Shown: in pieces, positions 37,004 to 45,388 of the stretch
How positions within the stretch are numbered: position 1 is the first letter of the stretch
Layout: each line of letters starts with the position of its first letter
Origin: WTFY01 sp965205685
Lineage (GTDB): Bacteria; Pseudomonadota; Gammaproteobacteria; UBA4575
Direction: 5' to 3'
Length of the DNA stretch: 64,000 nt
Assembly (NCBI GenBank): GCA_965205685.1
Contig: OZ242174.1
Span: 1,612,001-1,676,000 of the forward strand
Notes under the pieces: model-generated
Seen by the model: only the letters and a program-made list of their open reading frames with translations
What the model was told of the DNA's origin: nothing
The model's database searches: none
Program-made: the position numbers and the translations under genes

Positions 37004-37570
37004 ATGCGATCCAGACTGATTTGGATTGGCTGCCTGATCATTTTGGGTGCTGTGGCCGCACTGTGGTTTCTGAGTCAGCGGGACACCCCCGTTGAGGTGA
37101 GCCGCACCGGTCCCTCGCCCAATACTCCCTCTGTCAGTTTTGACAGTGTAGAAATGGTCATCAATGCACCGGATGGCAAACCCCGATACAAGGTCCTGGC
37201 AGCCAGGTACCAGCTGTATGAAACTGAAAAACGCAGCCAGTTTGATCTCCCCAATATTACTCTCTATGATGACGAAGGCAGCCAGATTCATGCCCAAGCA
37301 CTACAGGGAGAAGCACACGACAACAGCAGTGTAATCACCTTGACGGGCAATGTCCGAATCAACCAGACACAATCTGGCAATAGCTCACATCCGCTGGTGA
37401 TTACCACGGAGCGACTGGTCGTGTTCCCTGAAAAACAACGTGCGACTACAGACTCAACGATCACGGCAATGCGTGGATCGGAGATGTTCTCGGCACAGGG
37501 CATGAGCCTGGACCTAAAAAAGGAAGTCCTGTACTTACACAGCAATGTCGAAGGCGTGTATCAACCCTAG
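37004..37570 (+). CDS. lptC: LPS export protein LptC
   Basis: Bitopic inner-membrane protein that receives LPS from LptBFG and passes it to LptA. The 188-residue protein has one N-terminal span (IWIGCLIILGAVAALWFL) and a periplasmic jellyroll with the family stretches KPRYKVLAARYQLYE and LTGNVRI. It starts eight bases after kdsC and its last 26 bases overlap lptA in another frame. Confidence 0.92.
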   Translation: MRSRLIWIGCLIILGAVAALWFLSQRDTPVEVSRTGPSPNTPSVSFDSVEMVINAPDGKPRYKVLAARYQLYETEKRSQFDLPNITLYDDEGSQIHAQALQGEAHDNSSVITLTGNVRINQTQSGNSSHPLVITTERLVVFPEKQRATTDSTITAMRGSEMFSAQGMSLDLKKEVLYLHSNVEGVYQP

Positions 37571-38087
37571 GCGCATTGTCTGGTTAGTGTGCCTGGCAGT
37601 CTTGATGGCCTACAGTGCATGGCCAAAGGTGCACTCAGATGATTCAGGCAAGCCGATCAGCATCAAGGCCGATTCTGCTGAAATCAACGAGAGCACAGGG
37701 ATCAGCATATATCGCGGCCATGTCCGTGTCATACAAGGCAGCATGCTATTGACCGGGGACACTGTGGTCATTGAGTCTGTCGACAAGAAAGTCCAGAAAA
37801 TCAAGTCCGAGGGCAATTTAAGTACCTTCAGGCAAACTGCCGATGATGGCAGAACAGTGCATGCGGAAGCAGCAAAAATGGTTTACGACATTGGCAAGAA
37901 GCAAATCCTGCTGACCAAAAATGCAAAACTCACTGAAAACGGCAACACCTTCGCAAGTGACAGTATTGTTTTCCATACAGACAAGAAAACCGTCAGTGGG
38001 GGAGATTCTACAGGTAACGAAAGGGTGAATATTACAGTCCTTCCTGAAACGGTCACGGACAAACCAGCAAACAAAACCGGACCCTGA
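37545..38087 (+). CDS. lptA: LPS transport periplasmic bridge protein LptA
   Basis: Oligomerises to bridge LptC and LptD across the periplasm. The 180-residue product has a signal peptide (RRIVWLVCLAVLMAYSAWP) and the OstA-fold repeats ISIKADSAEINESTGISIYRGHV (in part), LLTGDTVVI and FRQTADDGRTVHAEA. The ATG at 37545 lies inside lptC, suggesting coupled translation. Homology to the LptA family is by motif and order. Confidence 0.92.
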   Translation: MSKACINPRRIVWLVCLAVLMAYSAWPKVHSDDSGKPISIKADSAEINESTGISIYRGHVRVIQGSMLLTGDTVVIESVDKKVQKIKSEGNLSTFRQTADDGRTVHAEAAKMVYDIGKKQILLTKNAKLTENGNTFASDSIVFHTDKKTVSGGDSTGNERVNITVLPETVTDKPANKTGP

Positions 38088-38122
38088 TGCGTGTACGCCA
38101 GGCCAGTTGAGATTCTTGCAGC

Positions 38123-38851
38123 ATGAACAAGCTTCACGCAGAAAATTTGCACAAGCGATTCAATGCGCATGTGGCTGTTCAGCAGGCAACCCTGGATGTC
38201 CAGTCCAGTGAGATTGTAGGTTTGCTGGGTCCCAACGGCGCAGGCAAGACCACATGCTTTTACATGCTGGCAGGATTACTGCGCACGACCGAGGGTCGTA
38301 TTACTCTAAACGACCTGGACATCACACACATGCCTATGCACGTGCGTGCTAGACATGGCATCGGCTATTTGCCGCAAGAGCCATCCATTTTCCGTGGTCT
38401 CACCGTAGAACAGAATGTCATGGTAAGTCTCGAGGCGCGTGAGGGCCTGGGGAAAAGACAGCGCAAGGAGCAGTGTGACAGCTTGCTTGCCGATCTGCGG
38501 ATTGAGCATATACGCGACTCCAAAGGTCTGCAGTTGTCCGGTGGGGAAAGACGCCGCGCCGAGATCGCACGCGCGCTGGCAACCGAGCCAAAATTTATTT
38601 TGCTGGATGAGCCGTTTACGGGAGTAGACCCCATTTCGGTAAAAGACATACAACAGATACTCAAGGATCTGTGCAGTCACGGGATCGGCTTGCTGATCAC
38701 CGACCACAATGTCCGTGAAACGCTCGGCATATGTGATCGTGCCTACATCCTCAACAATGGGCATGTGTTGGCTGAAGGCTCTCCTTCCAGCATTCTCGCC
38801 GACCAGCAGGTGCGGGACACTTATCTGGGCAAGCACTTCTCGCTTGGTTGA
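38123..38851 (+). CDS. lptB: LPS export ABC transporter ATPase LptB
   Basis: Cytoplasmic ATPase powering LPS extraction with LptF and LptG. The 242-residue protein has Walker A GPNGAGKTT, the Q-loop GIGYLPQEPSIFRGLTVEQN, the signature LSGGERRRAEIARAL, Walker B ILLDEPFTGVDPIS and the switch histidine in ITDHNVRETL. All catalytic elements are intact. It follows lptA in the canonical order. Confidence 0.97.
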   Translation: MNKLHAENLHKRFNAHVAVQQATLDVQSSEIVGLLGPNGAGKTTCFYMLAGLLRTTEGRITLNDLDITHMPMHVRARHGIGYLPQEPSIFRGLTVEQNVMVSLEAREGLGKRQRKEQCDSLLADLRIEHIRDSKGLQLSGGERRRAEIARALATEPKFILLDEPFTGVDPISVKDIQQILKDLCSHGIGLLITDHNVRETLGICDRAYILNNGHVLAEGSPSSILADQQVRDTYLGKHFSLG

Positions 38852-38981
38852 CCCACCCGGGGCCAGCCAGACCCGCCGAACAGAACCCGGAAGCGCGTGC
38901 CCTCATCAAAATGGGCCAGGCTGGCTTGCATTCCACAAATTGTCCATCCTGTACAAGCAATATTCATGCCATAATCTGGAC

Positions 38982-40433
38982 ATGTTGAAACCCACCTTGC
39001 AACTGCGCCTCGGGCAACAGCTGACCATGACGCAGCAACTGCAACAGGCCATTCGCCTCTTGCAGTTGTCATCGCTTGAACTCAAGGCTGCCATCCAGGA
39101 TGCCTATGAATCCAATCCCTTGCTCGAAACCGAGGAAGCCGATGAGCCGGGGGGTCAGCTTGGTGAAAACGGGAAAGCCAGCGAAGACGACCGTGAACCT
39201 CTGCCGGATGCAAGCGACCACCTGCCATCGGAAGAGCCTACCGCTGACCGTGAGTGGGATGACATGTACGAGTTCTCCTATGCGCCGGGGCCCGGCTATC
39301 AGACCGAGGAGCATTTTGACTACCTGGAGTCGAGAACGGCAGAGGCCCATGACTCCCTGCAGGATCACCTGCTGTGGCAACTTGAACTCAGTGCACTCTC
39401 TGACCGGGACCTTCTGGTGGCCGGGACCTTGGTCAATGCCTTGGACGAATCCGGGTACCTGCACGAGCCGCTGGAGACCATACATGGCAATCTGAACCAG
39501 ACGCACGAGATAGAACTGGATGAGATCGAGGCAGTTCTCAAGTTCGTGCAGCGTCTTGACCCGGTCGGTTGTGGGGCACGGAGCCTTCGGGAATGTCTGG
39601 ACGTACAGCTGCAGCAAATGCCCGATGACCTGCCTTTCCAGTCGCATGCGCGCTCAATTGTAGCGGAGCATCTCGACCTGGTGGGAACGAAAAACTATGC
39701 GAAGTTAAGTGCTCGAAGTGGATTCAGCATCGAAGAAATTGAGCATGCCGTGGAACTGATCCAAACTCTGCACCCCAAGCCGGGAGACCTGATCAATACA
39801 CAAAAATCTGAATACATCGTGCCTGATGTGTATGTCGAAAAACATGGGCAAGCATGGAGGGTACGACTGAATCCGTATACCACCCCGAAACTGGGCATAA
39901 ACAGCGTGTATTCGAATATGATCAAGAACCTGGCAAGCCGCGAGGCCAATTACATGCGCGGCCAGCTGCAAGAGGCACGCTGGTTAATCAAAAGCATCCA
40001 GCATCGCAATCAGACCCTAGTGCGTGTGGCAACATCTATTGTCAAGCGTCAGCAGGCTTTTTTTGAACATGGTGAGGAAGCCATGCAGCCCCTGGTCCTG
40101 AAGGACATTGCCGATGAAATTGATATGCATGAATCCACCGTATCACGCATCACCACGAACAAGTACATGGATTCCCCGAAAGGTGTTTTTGAGTTCAAGT
40201 ATTTCTTTTCGAGCCATGTCAGCACAAGCGATGGGGGCGTATGCTCCGCCATTGCGATCAAGGCGATGATCAAGAAGCTGGTACAGGAGGAAAACCGGTC
40301 CAAGCCCTTGAGTGACCACAAGATTGCCGGCCTGCTTGAGCAAAAAGGTATCAGTGTTGCGCGCCGCACGATTGCCAAATACCGTGAATCCCTGACCATC
40401 CCGTCATCTAGTCAACGTCGGCAGCCTGGATGA
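38982..40433 (+). CDS. rpoN: RNA polymerase sigma-54 factor
   Basis: Alternative sigma factor for -24/-12 promoters. The 483-residue product starts MLKPTLQLRLGQQLTMTQQLQQAIRLLQLS, the Gln-rich activator-interacting region I. It then has an acidic region II (about residues 50-100), the core-binding domain and a C-terminal DNA-binding domain with the RpoN box ARRTIAKYRE. The ATG at 38982 was chosen by that N-terminus; an upstream in-frame extension lies in lptB. Spacing after lptB is about 130 bases, so it may have its own promoter. Confidence 0.97.
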   Translation: MLKPTLQLRLGQQLTMTQQLQQAIRLLQLSSLELKAAIQDAYESNPLLETEEADEPGGQLGENGKASEDDREPLPDASDHLPSEEPTADREWDDMYEFSYAPGPGYQTEEHFDYLESRTAEAHDSLQDHLLWQLELSALSDRDLLVAGTLVNALDESGYLHEPLETIHGNLNQTHEIELDEIEAVLKFVQRLDPVGCGARSLRECLDVQLQQMPDDLPFQSHARSIVAEHLDLVGTKNYAKLSARSGFSIEEIEHAVELIQTLHPKPGDLINTQKSEYIVPDVYVEKHGQAWRVRLNPYTTPKLGINSVYSNMIKNLASREANYMRGQLQEARWLIKSIQHRNQTLVRVATSIVKRQQAFFEHGEEAMQPLVLKDIADEIDMHESTVSRITTNKYMDSPKGVFEFKYFFSSHVSTSDGGVCSAIAIKAMIKKLVQEENRSKPLSDHKIAGLLEQKGISVARRTIAKYRESLTIPSSSQRRQPG

Positions 40434-40490
40434 AAGTTTCAATCTCGCCGCTTCTATGCTTAACTGTAATCGGTGCCAAGAGGAATAATC

Positions 40491-40811
40491 ATGCGAATAA
40501 ATATAACTGGCCATCATCTCAAAGTGACCGATGCCCTGAGGAATCACGTAGAAAAGAAATTCAAGCGGCTAACCAGACACTTTGAACAGGTGATCAATGT
40601 TCACGTTGTCCTGACCGTTGAAAAACTTACGCACAAGGCAGAAGCCTCCCTGCAGGTAAGTGGCAGCAAAATTTTTGCAAATTCATACAATGAAGGCATG
40701 TATGCGGCCGTGGACTCCCTGGTAGATAAACTGGATCGGCAGATCGTCAAGCACAAAGAAAAACTAAAAGACCATCACCAAAGCGAAGTGAGGCATCGTA
40801 CAAACTACTGA
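40491..40811 (+). CDS. hpf: Ribosome hibernation promoting factor, short form
   Basis: Binds the 30S subunit in stationary phase. The 106-residue product MRINITGHHLKVTDALRNHVEKKF continues with the HVVLTVEKLTHKAEASL core and the ANSYNEGMYAAVDSLVDKLDRQIVKHKEK helix (in part). It is the short HPF/YfiA form. An upstream in-frame TTG/GTG would add six residues. Position between rpoN and ptsN is the classic one. Confidence 0.95.
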   Translation: MRINITGHHLKVTDALRNHVEKKFKRLTRHFEQVINVHVVLTVEKLTHKAEASLQVSGSKIFANSYNEGMYAAVDSLVDKLDRQIVKHKEKLKDHHQSEVRHRTNY

Positions 40812-40829
40812 CATCCGGAATCTTGGGTC

Positions 40830-41297
40830 ATGCTCCTCAAAGACTACATCTCTGAGAAAGGAGTGATATTTGCCACGTCTGTCAGCAGCAAAAAAAGGGC
40901 GCTGGAACTTCTCAGTGAATCTCTTGCACAACAGCATCCGGATTTGACCAAAAACAAGGTGCTGGATGCCTTGCTGGCACGTGAGAAACTTGGCAGCACA
41001 GGGCTAGGTAAAGGAATTGCAATCCCGCATTGCCGGCTGGCAGAAATCGAAAATATCTACGCAGCCATGCTCAAGCTGGACGAGGGGGTTGAATTTGAAT
41101 CTACTGACGGTCTGGCTGTTAATTTTTTGTTTTGCATGGTGGTACCTGAAAATGCCGAGGAAGAACAACTCCAGCTGTTGTCTGGCCTAGCCAAGCTTCT
41201 GGGAAATGACCAGGTCCGGCAGTCGATAGAAAAATGCAGTCATGCAGAATGTCTTTACAACTTGCTTTGCCAGGGCCCGGAACGCCTCGTGTCCTGA
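40830..41297 (+). CDS. ptsN: Nitrogen-regulatory PTS protein EIIA-Ntr
   Basis: PTS EIIA type 2 domain with regulatory rather than transport role. The 155-residue protein has the phosphorylated histidine in GIAIPHCRL near residue 72, preceded by LLAREKLGSTGLG. Downstream genes for HPr and EI could supply its phosphate here, since no npr or ptsP is in view. It directly abuts the hprK remnant. Confidence 0.96.
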   Translation: MLLKDYISEKGVIFATSVSSKKRALELLSESLAQQHPDLTKNKVLDALLAREKLGSTGLGKGIAIPHCRLAEIENIYAAMLKLDEGVEFESTDGLAVNFLFCMVVPENAEEEQLQLLSGLAKLLGNDQVRQSIEKCSHAECLYNLLCQGPERLVS

Positions 41298-41460
41298 TCC
41301 TATAGACGAAAATTTCCCGCAAACCGAGCTCCTGTCTCACCTCAATGTCCCGAGATCTGAGGGAAATTTGGGAAACCGGCCAAGACACATGATCTTCCTG
41401 TTTTTTTGCTTCGCTCATGGCAGTGACGAATTGACTGCACAATGACTGAATTTTCTGGCA
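41298..41460 (+). pseudogene. Remnant of the HprK N-terminal domain, ended by an in-frame TGA
   Basis: In the same reading frame as the kinase gene that follows, this stretch encodes ELLSHLN and then FCFAHGSDELTAQ, a TGA at 41443-41445, and LNFLAMSFAE leading straight into the kinase ATG. In full-length relatives the linker is of the type SHELINHLRYYLSRALAERVTLHG; the window sequence aligns to it residue for residue, with the TGA in place of a leucine. The first part also resembles the VGHLNLI region of the N-domain. Only about 54 codons remain of roughly 130 and no start codon precedes them, so the domain looks deleted and decayed. The alignment is from memory of the family. Confidence 0.6.
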
Positions 41461-41997
41461 ATGAGCTTTGCTGAAATGGCCATATTGCATGGCGTGTTCA
41501 TGGAAATTGCAGGGACCGGTGTGCTGCTCGCGGGACAAAGTGGTCTGGGTAAAAGTGAACTTGCTCTGGATCTCATCAGCAGGGGGCACCGACTGATTGC
41601 CGATGATGCCCCGGAATTTACTCGAATTGCACGGAATACGATTCTTGGAACCTGCCCCGATGCACTGCAAAACTTTCTTGAAGTACGTGGATTGGGGATA
41701 TTAAATATACGCGAGATGTACGGGAATGAAGCAGTTCAATCAAGTCAACACCTAGAATTGATCATCAAGTTGCAGGCGGGTGACCAGACATCTTCAAAAA
41801 CCGAGGACCGGACGCAGACTCCTGAAAGCAAAACCGATGTGCTTGGCGTGGATATCCCCACGATCGTCCTTCCCGTGGCCACGAACAGAAATCTTGCTGT
41901 CTTGGTTGAAGCTGCCGCACGTTCACAATCACTTAGCAAGCGAGGCTATGTCGCCAGCAAGGACTTCATCGATCGCCAGAAAAAGCTGATGCAGTAA
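41461..41997 (+). CDS. hprK: HPr kinase/phosphorylase, catalytic domain only
   Basis: ATP-dependent kinase/phosphorylase acting on Ser46 of HPr. The 178-residue product begins at the catalytic domain: ILHGVFMEIAGTGVLLAGQSGLGKSELALDLI, with P-loop GQSGLGKS (quoted in parts), HRLIADDAPEF with the catalytic aspartates, LEVRGLGILNIREMYG and the C-terminal NRNLAVLVEAAARSQSLSKRGY. The usual product is about 310 residues; the N-terminal domain is missing. The catalytic domain alone is active in Lactobacillus casei, so function may be kept. The ATG has no good ribosome binding site. HPr downstream retains Ser46. Confidence 0.88.
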   Translation: MSFAEMAILHGVFMEIAGTGVLLAGQSGLGKSELALDLISRGHRLIADDAPEFTRIARNTILGTCPDALQNFLEVRGLGILNIREMYGNEAVQSSQHLELIIKLQAGDQTSSKTEDRTQTPESKTDVLGVDIPTIVLPVATNRNLAVLVEAAARSQSLSKRGYVASKDFIDRQKKLMQ

Positions 41998-42003
41998 GTA
42001 CTG

Positions 42004-42867
42004 ATGAAACTAGTCATCGTAAGCGGCCTGTCTGGCTCAGGGAAAACGGTCGCAATTAATACCCTTGAGGACAATGATTTTTACTGCATCGATAACATGC
42101 CCCTGAATATGCTGCCTGGCTGCATTGAACAATTCATTTCAGCCTCTCCGGTTCCTTATGAAAAAATTGCCATTGGTGTAGATGCACGTAACGTCAGCCA
42201 GGACATTCATGCGTTCCCAAATATCATCAAGGAATTCAGGCAACAAGACCTTGACCTGGAGCTTGTCTATCTGGAGGCCAGCGACCAGACACTGATACAG
42301 CGATACAATGAAACCGGCCGCAAGCACCCGTTTACTCAGAAAGGATTGTCGCTGATTGATGCCATTCAAGCGGAAAAGCAAATCCTTTCAGAAGTCGTCC
42401 TGCTTGCCGATATCTGTATCGACACCACTTCGACCAATGTGCGGCAATTGCGCTCTGTTATTACAGACCGGGTATGCAGAAACCGCTCGGCGACACTGAC
42501 CCTGTTGTTACAGTCGTTTGGTTTTAAGTACAGTGTCCCGAATGATTCAAATTACGTTTTTGATGTGCGCTTCCTGCCCAATCCGTACTGGGAGCAGCAC
42601 TTGCGCAGCCTCAGCGGAAAACATCCGGAAGTCATTGACTACCTTCAGTCCCATGAAGAAGTACGGCAAATGATCGTGTCGATTGGTGATTTCATCGAGT
42701 ACTGGGCACCGTATTTTTCCCGGGAAAGCCGCAATTATCTGAGTGTTTCCGTCGGATGTACCGGTGGCCAGCACCGCTCGGTACACATCACAGAGTTTCT
42801 GGCAGACCGTTTCAGAAGGTCTGCAGACAAGCATGTGCTGGTCCGGCATCGAGACCTGAAATACTGA
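42004..42867 (+). CDS. rapZ: RNase adapter / nucleotide-binding protein RapZ (YvcJ family)
   Basis: P-loop protein; in E. coli RapZ guides RNase E to the sRNA GlmZ and so controls GlcN6P synthesis. The 287-residue product has Walker A GLSGSGKT, the conserved FLEASDQTL-type segment (YLEASDQTLIQRYNETGRKHP), FKYSVPNDSNYVFDVRFLPNP (in part) and the C-terminal SVGCTGGQHRSVHI. It starts seven bases after hprK. No GlmZ-like RNA was seen in the window. Confidence 0.95.
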   Translation: MKLVIVSGLSGSGKTVAINTLEDNDFYCIDNMPLNMLPGCIEQFISASPVPYEKIAIGVDARNVSQDIHAFPNIIKEFRQQDLDLELVYLEASDQTLIQRYNETGRKHPFTQKGLSLIDAIQAEKQILSEVVLLADICIDTTSTNVRQLRSVITDRVCRNRSATLTLLLQSFGFKYSVPNDSNYVFDVRFLPNPYWEQHLRSLSGKHPEVIDYLQSHEEVRQMIVSIGDFIEYWAPYFSRESRNYLSVSVGCTGGQHRSVHITEFLADRFRRSADKHVLVRHRDLKY

Positions 42868-42868
42868 T

Positions 42869-43267
42869 ATGGCGGTCTCAATACTCACTGTCACGCATGA
42901 CAACCTTGGGCATCAGTTGCTCGGTACAGCCGAATCCATGCTCGACGCACCGCTGCCTCTGGTTTGCAGAGCACTTGCCGTAACAGACACCAGCAATACC
43001 GATGAGTTGCTGTCTACAGCTCGAAAACTCTGTACCGAGATCGACCAGGGAGACGGAGTACTGGTGCTGACCGACATATTCGGTTCAACACCAAGCAATA
43101 TCTGCAACCAGCTGAATGCATCAGGAGAGGTGCGCGTGCTGGCCGGACTCAATCTGCCCATGCTGATTCGTACCATGAACTATCCAAGTCTGGATTTAGA
43201 CAAGCTTGCAGAAAAAGCCCTGAGCGGTGCACATGACGGTATTGTTGACTGCAGTCCCAAGAGATAA
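42869..43267 (+). CDS. PTS mannose-family EIIA component (regulatory type)
   Basis: The 132-residue protein is an EIIA-Man domain with the phospho-histidine in VTHDNLGHQLL (His10) and the LTDIFGSTPSNICNQL segment. No EIIB, EIIC or EIID follows, so it probably acts as a phosphate sink or regulator rather than in sugar uptake. It starts one base after rapZ ends and five bases before HPr. Confidence 0.92.
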   Translation: MAVSILTVTHDNLGHQLLGTAESMLDAPLPLVCRALAVTDTSNTDELLSTARKLCTEIDQGDGVLVLTDIFGSTPSNICNQLNASGEVRVLAGLNLPMLIRTMNYPSLDLDKLAEKALSGAHDGIVDCSPKR

Positions 43268-43272
43268 GGCGC

Positions 43273-43542
43273 ATGCGCAGCAAGGAACTGACCATACCCA
43301 ACAAGCTAGGTCTGCATGCACGTGCCGCAGCAAAGCTGGTGGCATTGGCATCGGCTTTCGAGAGCGAAATTCTGATCGAGAAAGACTCCAGAAAGGTCAA
43401 TGGGAAAAGTATCATGGGGGTCATGATGCTGGCGGCAAGCCAGCACTCAAAAATAACGGTTACCACCTCAGGGACTGATGAGGAGGAAGCCATGGTTTCT
43501 ATCCAAAATTTGGTCAATAATTTTTTCGACGAAGACGAATAA
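43273..43542 (+). CDS. ptsH: Phosphocarrier protein HPr
   Basis: Small PTS phosphocarrier. The 89-residue sequence has the EI-phosphorylated histidine in LGLHARAAAK and the HprK target serine in NGKSIMGVMML. Both sites are intact, so both the relay and the HprK switch are possible. The length and the TTSGTDEEEAM ending are typical. Confidence 0.96.
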   Translation: MRSKELTIPNKLGLHARAAAKLVALASAFESEILIEKDSRKVNGKSIMGVMMLAASQHSKITVTTSGTDEEEAMVSIQNLVNNFFDEDE

Positions 43543-43566
43543 GGCATCCTGGCCCGCTGTTTCACC

Positions 43567-45297
43567 ATGGCATTAATTATTTCCGGAATCGATGTATCAA
43601 AGGGCATTGCCATAGGGGGCGTGCATTTGCTCAATCGCGGCGCACCCGAGGTGTTCGAGCACAAACTCAGAAAGGACGAAATCAAATCGGAAGTCGATCG
43701 TTTCCGGCATGCCGTTGATGAAGCTAGCAACCATCTGCGCAGCATCCGTGACACCATTCCTGAAGACACGCCGACAGATGTTGCTGTATTCATTGATTCA
43801 CACATCCTCATGCTCAAGGATTCCATGCTTCGCAAAGTGCCAGCCGGGATCATTCGCAAACAACGCTGCAATGCAGAATGGGCGCTGAAAATACAGCATG
43901 ACAAGCTGATTTCGGCCTTTGAACAGATGGAGGATGACTATCTTCGCACCCGTATCAACGATGTCGAGCACGTGATCAATCTGATCCAGCAAATTCTGAA
44001 AGACCAGCAGTACACGGTGCAGGTCGATACACAGCCTCTGAAAGGCCGCATCATTGTGGCCGATGACCTCACGCCCGCAGATACCGTCTTGATGCAAGCC
44101 CAGAGCATTGCAGGCTTTATCACTGAACTCGGCGGACCCCTTTCCCACACTGCGATTCTGGCCCGCAGCCTGGGGATCCCGGCCGTGGTTGGTGTCCAAG
44201 GTGCACGCTCACTGCTGCGACAGAAAGAACAGATCATCATCGATGGCAGCAGTGGCATGGTGCTGGCCGGTGCAGATAAGAAAACCATCAGGAGCTACCA
44301 ACTGAGACAACGCAAGGAAAAGGAAGCACGACGCAAGTTGCGGGCCCTGCGCGATGTCTCGGCCAAGACCCGCGATGGCCGGCGAATCAGTCTGCAGGCT
44401 AACATCGAGCTGGCCGAAGACATGATTGCACTCAGGCAATCCGGAGCAGACGGTGTAGGGCTGTGCCGCACGGAATTTCTCTATATCGACCGTGAAAAAC
44501 CAGCGGACGAAGCCGAACAGCTGAATGCTTACCGGAAAATCATTCGTGCACTGAAAGGCAAGCCCCTGACGATCCGAACCCTGGACCTGGGCGCCGAGAA
44601 GGAATTTGATCCCAATTTCAAGGGGCCCCTTACACAGAACCCTGCATTGGGTTTACGTGCGATTCGCAGATCCCTGAAGGACATCAACCTGTTCAAGCAG
44701 CAGTTGCGTGCGATTTTACGGGCGTCTTCCAGCGGACCTGTCCGTATTCTGTTGCCCATGATCACCAGCCATGCCGAACTGGTTCAAGCATTATCCATTC
44801 TTGAGCAGGCTAAACAGGAGCTGGAGAACGAGCAGCACTCCTATGACCAGGACACCCCTGTCGGTGCCATGATCGAAGTCCCTGCAGCAGCACTGTCCGC
44901 CCATATTTTTGCAAAACAGCTCGACTTCCTGTCCATTGGTACCAATGACTTGATTCAATACACGCTTGCCATTGACCGGATCGATGACCAGGTAAACTAC
45001 TTGTACGACCCACTACACCCCTCCGTACTGAAACTGGTTGACCTGACTCTGCGCGCTGGCCGGCATGCCAAAATCCCGGTTGCAATGTGCGGGGAAATGG
45101 CGGGAGATCCGCGCTATACCCGACTTCTGCTTGGTCTCGGATTGCAGGAATTCAGCACACACCCCTCCAACCTTCTGGAGATCAAACAGATTGTCAACCG
45201 AAGCCGTATCTCAGAACTGGAAAAACCTGCAAGGAAAATCCTGAACACCACCGTGCCAACCAGAATCACTTCCCTGGTTGACACACTGAACGGCTAG
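43567..45297 (+). CDS. ptsI: PTS enzyme I (phosphoenolpyruvate--protein phosphotransferase)
   Basis: Transfers phosphate from PEP to HPr. The 576-residue product has the N-terminal swivelling domain with active-site His in GGPLSHTAILARSLGIPAVVG (in part, about residue 191), the PEP-binding barrel with GVGLCRTEFLY, and the FLSIGTNDLIQYTLAIDR and PVAMCGEMAGDP segments. It lacks an N-terminal GAF domain, so it is PtsI rather than PtsP type. It follows HPr by 24 bases. Confidence 0.96.
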   Translation: MALIISGIDVSKGIAIGGVHLLNRGAPEVFEHKLRKDEIKSEVDRFRHAVDEASNHLRSIRDTIPEDTPTDVAVFIDSHILMLKDSMLRKVPAGIIRKQRCNAEWALKIQHDKLISAFEQMEDDYLRTRINDVEHVINLIQQILKDQQYTVQVDTQPLKGRIIVADDLTPADTVLMQAQSIAGFITELGGPLSHTAILARSLGIPAVVGVQGARSLLRQKEQIIIDGSSGMVLAGADKKTIRSYQLRQRKEKEARRKLRALRDVSAKTRDGRRISLQANIELAEDMIALRQSGADGVGLCRTEFLYIDREKPADEAEQLNAYRKIIRALKGKPLTIRTLDLGAEKEFDPNFKGPLTQNPALGLRAIRRSLKDINLFKQQLRAILRASSSGPVRILLPMITSHAELVQALSILEQAKQELENEQHSYDQDTPVGAMIEVPAAALSAHIFAKQLDFLSIGTNDLIQYTLAIDRIDDQVNYLYDPLHPSVLKLVDLTLRAGRHAKIPVAMCGEMAGDPRYTRLLLGLGLQEFSTHPSNLLEIKQIVNRSRISELEKPARKILNTTVPTRITSLVDTLNG

Positions 45298-45301
45298 CTC
45301 C

Positions 45302-45328
45302 GCCAAACCGAGGGTATCGGCTTTGGCA
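45302..45328 (+). other. Inverted repeat after ptsI
   Basis: GCCAAA-CCGA and TCGG-C-TTTGGC can form a stem with one bulged base and a five-base loop just after the ptsI stop. There is no T-run, so it is not a clear terminator. It may mark a processing or partial stop between ptsI and mgtE. Confidence 0.3.
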
Positions 45329-45388
45329 GGAGGTTGCCAAAGCAGTTACACTTGCCACCCATCTTCGCATCCATAGACCGTTCAGCCA

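Noticed and set aside
38709..38981. N-terminal extension of rpoN
   Set aside because: Lies inside lptB in another frame; the region I start MLKPTLQLRLGQ at 38982 is the family N-terminus.
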